Shown here: one piece after another, positions 1-4,808 of the stretch | How positions within the stretch are numbered: the stretch's first letter is position 1 | Layout: every line of letters begins with the position of its first letter | NCBI GenBank assembly: GCA_964558825.1 | Contig: CAZLGB010000185.1 | Location: forward strand, 1-6,964 | Source: Phosphoribacter sp964558825 | GTDB lineage: Bacteria > Actinomycetota > Actinomycetes > Actinomycetales > Dermatophilaceae | Direction: 5' to 3' | Length of the DNA: 6,964 nucleotides | Program-made: the position numbers and the translations under genes | Notes under the pieces: generated by a model | The model's database searches: none | The model's input: the letters and a program-made list of their open reading frames with translations, nothing else | Told to the model about the DNA's origin: nothing

Positions 1-74
1 CGCCAACCGCGGAGGCGCCGGCCCCGGCCCCGGCCTCACGCTCACCGTCAGCCCGCCGCCCGCCACGCGACGTC
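1..74. other. Window edge, no gene firmly assigned
   Basis: No complete gene fits here. The plus-strand frame starting at base 2 has codons ending almost only in C or G and reads as a Gly/Pro-rich then Arg-rich tail. It has no stop before base 218, so it would run through the hairpin at 75-114 and overlap the Ro gene by about 98 bases. On the minus strand, two in-frame GTG codons (43-45 and 37-39) could start a leftward gene, but neither has a clear ribosome-binding site. I cannot choose between a plus-strand gene end, a minus-strand gene start, and plain intergenic DNA. Confidence 0.25.
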
Positions 75-114
75 GGGCCGCTGCCCGAGGGGGCATCCCC
101 TCGGGCAGCGGCCC
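75..114. terminator. 18-bp perfect hairpin after the Ro gene
   Basis: Bases 75-92 and 97-114 are perfectly complementary (18 bp, GC-rich) around the four-base loop GCAT. The hairpin starts nine bases beyond the stop codon of the leftward Ro gene. Neither strand has a T run after it, which is common for actinobacterial hairpin terminators. Because it is symmetric it could also stop transcription coming from the left. Confidence 0.75.
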
Positions 115-122
115 GTTCGTCG

Positions 123-1715
123 CTAGCGGCCACCGGCAAACCCCGAGATCAACGCCGGGACCGACGCGTCGAAACCGACGACGTCGAGCATCCCCGGATC
201 GCTGGGGTCGGCGATGCTGAACTCCGTGGCCGTCATGCCCACGACGATCAGCCGCGCCGCGATCCCGGTGCGCCGACGATAGTCGGCCAACGCCTGGTGC
301 GGGTGCACCGGCCCGGCCCACGTCTCGTTGTCCGTGTAGACGACGAACGTGTCCACCTCGAGCCCCGCCTGCAGCGCGTGACGCATCGGCAGCGAGCAGT
401 CGGTGCCCGACATCGGCATCGCATCGACGACACGCAGGGCGTCATCGAGGCGCTGCCGCGGCGAGATCGCCAGCGGCCGCAGAGCCGAGTCGCGCCACTC
501 CCGACCCGCGCTCGTGAAGCCGACCGCAGCAGCCTGCGGCTCGGTCGCGAGCTGGACCAGCGCCAGCGCGGCCGAGGCCTCACGGGCGGTGATCGGCATA
601 CCCGAGATCGGCGCCGCCATCGACCCCGACACGTCGACCGCGAGCAACAGCCGCGTGCCCGCCGGCTCCACCGCGGCAAAGGCGCGATAGAAGGCCGCGT
701 CGAGCGCATCGACGATCTGCCGGCTCGGCGTCCACTCGCCCGCGCCCCGAGCCGAGCGGCCCGCGGCATACGTGCGCTGAGCGACGAGCACGCTGACCGG
801 GTGCACGCGGGCGCGACGCAGCCGATCGCCGTCGGTGAGCTGAGCGACGACCTCGCCGGTGCGCCCGCCGAGCTCGGGGAGCATGCCCAGCCGGGTGAGA
901 CGCGGCAGCTGACGCATCAGCGCCGTCTGCGCAATCCCATTGTCCAGCAAGGCATCCCAGACCTCGACCGAGCCGAGCGCGGCGTCGGGGAGCATCTCCC
1001 AGGTCAGCCCGTGCTCGCGCACGAGCCGTGCCCACTCGGCCGGCGTGCTCGCGGCAGCCGCCCGGGTGAAGCCCTCGACGAGGGTCGGCACGCGCTCGCC
1101 GACCGTGCCACGGACGATCCACTCGAACACGTCACGCAGCTCGGGCGAGCCAGTCCGTGGGTGAGCCAGGCGCAGCAGGTCGCGGTGCGACCAGCCCTCA
1201 CGCTGGCGGTACTTGACGACCTGATAGGCCAGCGCCTGCGGGTCCTTGTCGAGGTACCAACCGCCGACCGCCCGACGCAGCCCACGGCCCCAGCCACGGA
1301 ACGCCTCGACGTATGCCGCGAAGAGGAACAGGTGCGTGCCCGTCCGAGCGACCTGCGGCAGCGCGGCCAGCGCAAGCGGCGCCGACTGCGGGACCGACGC
1401 GGCATACGCGAGGGCGAAGAGCGCGGGCTGCTGCCGCGGTGCGAGGCCGCCGACCGACACCTCGACGATGGTGTCGACCAGACCCTGCGGGTCGGCCTGA
1501 GCCATCCGCCCCACGACGGCGGCGTTGTCGAGCGCCAGCGAGCGCGCCGACGTGTGGTAGGTGCCCCCGTCGACCCCGAGCATGAGGAAGCGGCGCAGCC
1601 GCGCCCGGTCGTCGAGGACGAAGGTGAAGCCGCCGGCCGCATTGCGCGCCTGGCGCGGGTCGGCGGGCTGGGTCTGCGGGGTCTGGCGCAGGCCGAGCGT
1701 GCGCAGGATGTCCAT
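123..1715 (-). CDS. rsr: Ro60/TROVE domain protein (bacterial Rsr)
   Basis: This is a 530-residue Ro60 orthologue. Ro proteins are ring-shaped RNA chaperones of the cytoplasm that bind Y RNAs on the outer surface and misfolded RNA ends in the central hole. In Deinococcus, Rsr tethers polynucleotide phosphorylase through a Y RNA (known for the family). Residues about 20-340 form the helical TROVE repeat ring. Residues about 355-530 form a von Willebrand A domain with a complete metal site: DVSGS at D361/S363/S365, T438 in SGTDCSLP, and D462 in YTDNETW. The C-terminal segment containing IADPSDPGMLDVVGFD is typical of Ro60. The length matches full-size Ro proteins. The ATG at 1713-1715 is preceded by a strong GAGGAGG. 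The gene reads in the same direction as the adjacent Y-like RNA, which supports a functional pair. No defect is seen. Confidence 0.96.
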   Translation of the reverse strand: MDILRTLGLRQTPQTQPADPRQARNAAGGFTFVLDDRARLRRFLMLGVDGGTYHTSARSLALDNAAVVGRMAQADPQGLVDTIVEVSVGGLAPRQQPALFALAYAASVPQSAPLALAALPQVARTGTHLFLFAAYVEAFRGWGRGLRRAVGGWYLDKDPQALAYQVVKYRQREGWSHRDLLRLAHPRTGSPELRDVFEWIVRGTVGERVPTLVEGFTRAAAASTPAEWARLVREHGLTWEMLPDAALGSVEVWDALLDNGIAQTALMRQLPRLTRLGMLPELGGRTGEVVAQLTDGDRLRRARVHPVSVLVAQRTYAAGRSARGAGEWTPSRQIVDALDAAFYRAFAAVEPAGTRLLLAVDVSGSMAAPISGMPITAREASAALALVQLATEPQAAAVGFTSAGREWRDSALRPLAISPRQRLDDALRVVDAMPMSGTDCSLPMRHALQAGLEVDTFVVYTDNETWAGPVHPHQALADYRRRTGIAARLIVVGMTATEFSIADPSDPGMLDVVGFDASVPALISGFAGGR

Positions 1716-1723
1716 GGCGTGCG

Positions 1724-1730
1724 CCTCCTC
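1724..1730 (-). promoter_or_regulatory. Ribosome-binding site of rsr
   Basis: On the minus strand GAGGAGG ends eight bases before the ATG at 1715. It is a near-ideal Shine-Dalgarno sequence and fixes that start codon. Confidence 0.85.
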
Positions 1731-1800
1731 TCATGTGTCGTATGCCGGCCGGCCGCCGGTCGTGCGGCGGTGGCGGGCGGGTGGTGCCGACCGGACGTGA

Positions 1801-1847
1801 CCCGCTCGCGCGGGCTGCCCTCCTCCGAGGGCTCACTGACAGGTGAG
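1801..1847 (-). terminator. Three tandem small hairpins closing the Y-like RNA
   Basis: Three adjacent inverted repeats follow the RNA on the minus strand. They are 1832-1847 (5-bp stem, 6-nt loop), 1817-1832 (GCCCTC/GAGGGC, 4-nt loop) and 1801-1814 (CCCGC/GCGGG, 4-nt loop). There is no T run, so termination is inferred from position and stem strength. They could instead be part of the mature RNA 3' end or of the rsr 5' leader. Confidence 0.45.
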
Positions 1848-1875
1848 GTAACCGATCCGCTTCGGCCCGCCACCG
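1846..1875 (-). repeat. Ro-binding-type motif, 3' copy
   Basis: This is a direct repeat of 2016-2051 without the six-base insert. The loop bases differ (AGCGGA here, AGAGAG in the 5' copy) while the CCGA/TCGG stem and the TTACC tail are identical. This is the pattern expected if stem and tail are contacted by protein. It lies outside the 20-bp helix, so the RNA could bind a second Ro ring, or the two copies could pair to make a closing Ro stem. Confidence 0.6.
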
Positions 1876-1941
1876 CCATGCTTGTGGTGCTTGTTGGGCT
1901 TGTTGATCGGCAGGCCCGGGCGGGCGGGGTGCGAGTGCCGG

Positions 1942-2009
1942 AATCGTGCTCTGCCATCTGAGCTACGTCACCCAAAGTGACGACGGGACTCGAACCCGCG
2001 ACATCGACC
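1942..2009 (-). ncRNA. Circularly permuted tRNA-like module of the Y RNA
   Basis: Reading 5' to 3' on the minus strand, this is a tRNA turned inside out. First comes GGTCG (2009-2005), the 3' side of an anticodon-type stem. Next is a 5-nt variable loop ATGTC (2004-2000). The T arm follows (1999-1983), with a 5-bp stem and loop TTCGAGT. Acceptor strand CGTCAC (1982-1977) is joined by loop TTTGG to GTGACG (1971-1966). Then come T8-A9 (1965-1964), the D arm GCTC/GAGC with loop AGATGGCA (1963-1948), A26, and CGATT (1946-1942), which pairs with GGTCG through two G-U pairs. The tRNA tertiary partners are all present: U8-A14, G15-C48, G18-G19 with U55-C56, and A21. The acceptor stem is closed by a pentaloop, so it cannot be aminoacylated, and the anticodon stem opens into the Y-RNA body. 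Confidence 0.85.
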
Positions 2010-2015
2010 TCTGGA

Positions 2016-2051
2016 AGGTAACCGACTCTCTTCGGCCCGCCCGGGCCACCG
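2016..2051 (-). repeat. Ro-binding-type motif, 5' copy
   Basis: The sequence CGGTGGC, then GGGCCGAAG, four variable bases, then TCGGTTACCT recurs at 1846-1875. This copy has six extra bases (CCGGGC) inside its first part. Locally it can fold as GGCCGA/TCGG-TTA-CC with a hexaloop and a three-base bulge. Alternatively its GGCCGA can pair with the TCGG of the 3' copy. Confidence 0.6.
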
Positions 2052-2064
2052 ATCGTTCGTCACG

Positions 2065-2092
2065 AGTGTAGGGGTCTACACAGCAGGCCTGC
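2065..2092 (-). promoter_or_regulatory. Candidate Y-RNA promoter with overlapping palindromes
   Basis: On the minus strand TACACT (2070-2065) is a -10-like hexamer about 7 bases before the estimated RNA start. No good -35 hexamer is seen. GTGTAG-GGGT-CTACAC (2066-2081) is a 6-4-6 inverted repeat covering that hexamer. The 10-bp perfect palindrome GCAGGCCTGC lies at 2083-2092. Their placement suggests an operator, but no regulator is encoded in the window. Confidence 0.35.
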
Positions 2093-2117
2093 CACGGAAT
2101 ATTCGGGCGCACGAAAA

Positions 2118-2159
2118 CGACGCCGCGGCATACCGATTCGTCGGTATGCCGCGGCGTCG
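2118..2159 (-). terminator. Intrinsic terminator of pspC
   Basis: Bases 2118-2136 and 2141-2159 form a perfect 19-bp stem around the loop TTCG. It begins 19 bases after the pspC stop on the minus strand and is followed there by TCGTTTTCGT, a modest T-rich tail. Both arms contain the octamer GTATGCCG, so the stem is built from an inverted pair of that repeated word. Confidence 0.88.
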
Positions 2160-2178
2160 CGAGCGAGCGGTGGCGGAC

Positions 2179-2748
2179 TCAGCCGCGGTGCTCGTCCTGC
2201 GGCCAGCCCGGGGTGGTCGAGCTGGGGGCAGTCGGATAGGTCGGCTGGCTGGGGTATGCCGGGGGCTGCATGGTGCTCGCCCACGGAGCCGGGGGAGGCG
2301 TCACCTGGGTGGGCGGCAGGGCCCGCGGGCGACGACCGCCGCGCCGACGGCCGGTGAGGAAGGCGAGGGCCGCGACGCCGAGCAGCGCAACCCAGACCCA
2401 GTCGTGGTTGCCGCCGCGCATGTTGACGTCCGGCAGCAGCGCGAGGGTGGTGACGACGAGCAGCAGGATCGAGGCGCCGTGACCGCCGCGGATGGCCCGC
2501 TCGAGGTGGACCTGGCCGCGCTGATCGGGCAGCAGCAGCCACCCGGCGAGGTAGATCGCGACGATGGGGGTGAAGAGGCCGAGGACGACCGCGCCGATGC
2601 GCACGATCGTCGCCGAGACGCCGAGCTTGTCGGCCAGACCCGAGCACACGCCTGCGATGGCCCGGTGCTCGGACCGGACGACCGGCGCGTGGCGCAGGGC
2701 CGTGAAGAAGCTGTCGAGGCGAGAGGGGTGGACCGGTGTCGTTGACAT
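2179..2748 (-). CDS. pspC: PspC domain envelope-stress membrane protein
   Basis: This is a 189-residue membrane protein. Residues 25-76 match the PspC domain: RAIAGVCSGLADKLGV, then a hydrophobic helix (about 50-72) ending in GWLLLPDQ. PspC proteins take part in phage-shock or cell-envelope stress responses and in actinobacteria are often next to LiaS/LiaR-like two-component systems (known for the family). Two more membrane helices are likely at about 92-107 and 117-132. They are followed by an arginine cluster (134-142) and a proline-rich cytoplasmic tail to the end, a common actinobacterial arrangement. The ATG at 2746-2748 is the first start after an in-frame TGA three bases earlier. Its ribosome site (GAGG, one base away) is poorly spaced, so the mRNA may be nearly leaderless. 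Three phased CCCTGA repeats lie 47-74 bases upstream. The gene ends in the terminator at 2118-2159. Confidence 0.9.
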   Translation of the reverse strand: MSTTPVHPSRLDSFFTALRHAPVVRSEHRAIAGVCSGLADKLGVSATIVRIGAVVLGLFTPIVAIYLAGWLLLPDQRGQVHLERAIRGGHGASILLLVVTTLALLPDVNMRGGNHDWVWVALLGVAALAFLTGRRRGGRRPRALPPTQVTPPPAPWASTMQPPAYPSQPTYPTAPSSTTPGWPQDEHRG

Positions 2749-2780
2749 GCCTCAACGATGCGTCCGAGCAGGTATGCCGC

Positions 2781-2822
2781 GTCACTGGGTGACCCCCTGA
2801 CCCGACCCTGAGCGCCCCCTGA
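2781..2822 (-). promoter_or_regulatory. Phased CCCTGA repeats and palindrome upstream of pspC
   Basis: CCCTGA occurs at 2795-2800, 2806-2811 and 2817-2822, exactly 11 bases apart, so all three face the same side of the helix. On the pspC strand they read TCAGGG. Next to them, nearer the gene, is the inverted repeat GTCAC-TGG-GTGAC (2781-2793). Tandem 11-bp repeats are typical of OmpR/PhoB-type response regulator sites (general knowledge), so an activator site for pspC is a reasonable inference. The IS inverted end begins eight bases beyond the last repeat. Confidence 0.5.
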
Positions 2823-2830
2823 GTCGGTCA

Positions 2831-2856
2831 AGTCCCTGGGAGTGGTGTAGGGCTGT
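2831..2856 (+). repeat. IS left inverted repeat
   Basis: It begins AGTCCCTGGGAGTGGTGTAG and matches the complement of 4221-4246 with a few mismatches. The exact outer base is uncertain by a few positions because no target duplication frames it. Confidence 0.7.
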
Positions 2857-2874
2857 GTTCTCCTTCGTGATGGT

Positions 2875-4121
2875 TCAGGCGGTCAGGGCGGGTAGGTGAT
2901 CAGCTCCGTTCTGGGGCTCGGTGGTGGGGACGATGGTGATGCGGCATCGGGTCAGGATGTCCAGGCCGAGGTAGCGGCGTCCTTCGGCCCATTCGTCGGT
3001 CTGCTCGGCCAGGACGGCGCCGACCAGGCGGATGATGGCGGCGCGGGTGGGAAAGATGCCGACGGCGTCGGTGCGTCGGCGGATCTCGCGGTTGAGTCGT
3101 TCGGCGGGGTTGTTGGACCAGATCTGGGTCCACACGTCCTTGGGGAACGCGGTGAAGGCGAGGATGTCGGCGCGGGCGGTGTCCAGGTGGGCGTGGACGT
3201 CGGGCAGTTTCTCGGCGACGTAGTCCAGGAGCCGGTCGAACTGGGCGTGCACGGAGGTTGGTCGGGTTGGTCGTACACGCTGTGCAGCATCGCCTTCACG
3301 GCTGGCCACATCGACTTGGGTGTCACGCTCATGAGGTTCGCGGCATAGTGGGTCCGGCATCGCTGCCAACTCGCGCCGGGCAGGTTCGCTGCGATCGCCT
3401 CGACCAGCCCGGCGTGAGCGTCACTGGTGACCAGCCGAACTCCGCACAGGCCGCGGGCAACCAGGTCGGCGAAGAACTCGTTCCACGCTGGGCCGGTCTC
3501 GCTGGTGGCTACCCGGAGGCCCAGGACTTCGCGGTGTCCGTCGCCGTTGACACCGGTGGCCAGCAGCACCACCGCGTTGATCACCCGCCCGCCTTCGCGG
3601 ACCTTCATCGTCAACGCGTCGGCGGCCACGAACGTGAACGGGCCGGCGGCATCCAGTGGTCGATGGCGGAACTGTTCGACCTGCTCGTCGAGCTCGCCGG
3701 CCATCCGCGATACCTGCGACCTGCTCAATGAGTCGATCCCTAGCAGCTTGACCAGCTTGTCCATCCGGCGGGTGGACACCCCGGCCAGGTAGCAGTCGGC
3801 GACCACGGTGATCAACGCGGACTCGGCCCGTTTGCGACGCTCGAGCAGCCACTCGGGGAAGTAGGTGCCCTTGCGCAGCTTGGGGATCGCGACATCCAGC
3901 GTGCCTACCCGCGTGTCCAGGTCGCGGTGGCGGTACCCATTGCGCTGGCTCGTGCGGCTCACGCTGGGCCGACCCCACTCGGCACCGATCACCGCGTCGG
4001 CGTCCGTGGACAGCAAGGCGTTGATGATCGACTGCAACAACGAACGCAACAGATCAGGGCTGGCCTCGGCCAATGCTTCGCCGAGCACACCAGCAGGGTC
4101 GACAATGTGAGCAGCGGTCAT
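2875..4121 (-). pseudogene. IS256-family transposase, frameshifted
   Basis: This is a DDE transposase of the IS256 (mutator-like) family, about 415 residues when reconstructed. The ATG at 4119-4121 (start MTAAHIVD) has GGAGT at the right distance, and longer in-frame extensions look non-coding. The first frame covers the N-terminal helices, the KLRKGTYFP segment, the first catalytic Asp in VAADALTMKVR (residue 168) and the second in VTSDAHAGL (residue 234). The second frame, read as far as 2875, carries VHAQFDRLLDYV and the catalytic Glu in NNPAERLNREIRRRTDAVGIFP (about residue 340). The frames join between 3265 and 3256, just after the codons for YDQPD. The total of 1,247 bases fits a single-base deletion. 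There is no slippery heptamer there, and this family does not normally use programmed frameshifting, so I read it as inactivated. The Glu lies beyond the break, so neither fragment can be catalytic alone. Confidence 0.92.
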
Positions 4122-4220
4122 CGTGATGACTCCATTCGAGAGTGCGGTGAGAGGTTCACTCGAAGGATCACGCGGTGGCCGCGCCCACGTCCGACGCACA
4201 CGCCGGCGACGACCTCGACA

Positions 4221-4246
4221 ACCGCGCTACACCACTATCAGGGACT
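4221..4246 (-). repeat. IS right inverted repeat
   Basis: On the minus strand it begins AGTCCCTGATAGTGGTGTAG, facing the left end. It lies about 100 bases upstream of the transposase start and may include that gene's promoter region. Confidence 0.7.
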
Positions 4247-4333
4247 CAACTCAGGTAGCAGAACCCAAGTTGTCCCGTGAGTCCTTCGCCCGTGGCCTGA
4301 TTCCACCCCGAGAGTTCTGTAATGTGATCGAGC

Positions 4334-4804
4334 ATGAAGGCCTTCCGGTATCGACGTGCCAGCCGGGAAACCATCGGTGACCTATTCGAGGAATTCGCCC
4401 CCAACGGCACCATCGTATTAGACGTCGAGCCTTTGCTGGTCGGCTGGCGCCAGTCCAATGCCTCACTTAACGCTGAGATCAAACGGCTAACGGCGCTATT
4501 CCCTGCGGCCCACATTCTGATGTGCACCAATTCCAGCAGGTACAGATCGGATTCGTTTGCCAACGGGGTTCAACTCTTAAGCCGAGCGAGGAAGCCGTTC
4601 ACATCCGTGAAGCTATTCGATGACTCGCTACCATTGGCGGCGGTGATAGGGGACACTTTGGTGACGGATGGGATGCTTGCGTGGAGATTGGATATCCCGT
4701 TCATTTGGATCGACGTCCCGTTGGCATTCGACCCAATTATCGTCTTGGAGAGGCTGGCTGGAGCGGTCTTGCTCGGCCTCATCAAGCTCTTAAGGATGGC
4801 CTAG
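4334..4804 (+). CDS. YqeG-like HAD family phosphatase
   Basis: This 156-residue protein has the HAD phosphatase motifs in the order and spacing of YqeG/GEP4 enzymes, some of which dephosphorylate phosphatidylglycerophosphate. Motif I is VLDVEPLLVGW (D30 nucleophile, with E32 where the general acid Asp normally stands). Motif II is MCTNSSR (T65). The motif III lysine is K87 in RKP. Motif IV is GDTLVTD (D107, D112). The C-terminal 136-153 is a hydrophobic helix that could hold the protein at the membrane. The ATG at 4334 follows an in-frame TGA nine bases upstream. No ribosome site is visible, and TGTAAT at 4318-4323 could be a -10 element, so translation may be nearly leaderless. The stop codon is four bases before the next gene, implying an operon and coupled translation. 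The DxE motif could lower or alter activity. The substrate is unknown, and the partner gene suggests a phosphorylated lipid or sugar. Confidence 0.75.
   Translation: MKAFRYRRASRETIGDLFEEFAPNGTIVLDVEPLLVGWRQSNASLNAEIKRLTALFPAAHILMCTNSSRYRSDSFANGVQLLSRARKPFTSVKLFDDSLPLAAVIGDTLVTDGMLAWRLDIPFIWIDVPLAFDPIIVLERLAGAVLLGLIKLLRMA
4792..4796 (+). promoter_or_regulatory. Ribosome-binding site of the membrane protein gene
   Basis: AAGGA lies inside the last codons of the HAD gene, 12 bases before the ATG at 4809. This is a little far but usable, and it supports translational coupling with the upstream gene. Confidence 0.5.
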
Positions 4805-4808
4805 CTAG

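Larger units (their letters stand above)
1840..2058 (-). ncRNA. yrlA: YrlA-type Y RNA with permuted tRNA-like module
   Basis: The non-coding gap upstream of rsr encodes, on the same strand, an RNA with the hallmarks of bacterial Y-like RNA A. Such RNAs bind Ro protein and carry a tRNA mimic that contacts effectors (known for YrlA). What I see: a 5' leader (2054-2035) pairs with 1925-1905 as a 20-bp helix with one bulged U. Inside it lies a tRNA core in permuted order, described separately. A motif GCCGAAG...TCGGTTACC occurs both near the 5' end (2036-2017) and near the 3' end (1866-1847). It resembles the GNCGAA-type Ro-binding stem I recall for bacterial Y RNAs. The stretch 1904-1880 is A/C-rich and probably single-stranded. 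Transcript ends are estimates: the 5' end comes from a weak -10-like TACACT at 2070-2065, and the 3' end from the hairpins at 1801-1847. A conventional tRNA is ruled out because there is no anticodon loop and no free CCA end. Confidence 0.82.
594..2779. repeat. Nine dispersed copies of octamer GTATGCCG
   Basis: Copies on the plus strand are at 1311-1318, 1740-1747, 2144-2151, 2254-2261 and 2772-2779. Copies on the minus strand are at 594-601, 764-771, 1400-1407 and 2126-2133. They fall in rsr, in pspC and between genes. About 0.1 copy would be expected by chance in 2.8 kb at even composition. None is present from 2780 to the end. Most copies extend to GTATGCCGCG. Two form the arms of the pspC terminator. 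Confidence 0.85.
2831..4246 (-). mobile_element. IS256-family insertion sequence, inactive copy
   Basis: This element is defined by its transposase and by imperfect inverted ends. The left end (2831-2856) and the complement of the right end (4246-4221) share AGTCCCTG, two differing bases, then AGTGGTGTAG and further partial matches. The length of about 1.4 kb is normal for IS256 elements. Family members usually duplicate 8-9 bases of target. The bases beside the two ends here (GTCGGTCA on the left, CAACTCAG on the right) do not match. The element separates the GC-rich resident DNA from the lower-GC segment on the right. Confidence 0.85.

Noticed and set aside
297..1961. Long plus-strand open frame of 554 codons opposite the Ro gene
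   Set aside because: It is the antisense shadow of a high-GC gene: rich in Arg, Gly, Ala and Pro, with no recognisable domain. The Ro protein on the other strand has intact catalytic-type motifs and a strong ribosome site.
1823..1967. Short minus-strand frame reading INKPNKHHKHGGGGPKRIGYLTCQ near its end
   Set aside because: It looks protein-like for a stretch, but it has no ATG, GTG or TTG start after the in-frame TGA at 1970-1968. It runs through the D arm and the paired strand of the Y RNA. RNA structure explains the region better.
1942..2009. A normal or permuted functional tRNA gene
   Set aside because: There is no anticodon loop, the acceptor stem is closed by a pentaloop with no CCA, and the neighbouring Ro gene and Ro-type motifs point to a Y RNA.
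2060..2785. Minus-strand frame of 241 codons overlapping pspC
   Set aside because: It is Arg/Pro/His-rich in another frame, runs through the pspC terminator hairpin, and overlaps the clear PspC domain.
2952..3260. Continuation of the first transposase frame to 2952 as a real C terminus
   Set aside because: After about 3260 this frame becomes Pro/Ser/Thr-rich, while the shifted frame carries the conserved NNPAERLN and RRTDAVGIFP segments. The join is a frameshift, not a genuine end.
4242..4284. GGACTCA (4242-4248) with inverted TGAGTCC (4278-4284) right of the IS
   Set aside because: Only seven bases pair across a 29-base gap, so chance or a partial IS-end remnant cannot be told apart. There is too little to call an attachment site or terminator.
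4246..4563. Minus-strand frame of 105 codons over the IS end and the HAD gene
   Set aside because: It crosses the IS inverted end and lies antisense to the HAD motifs. No ribosome site or family resemblance is seen.
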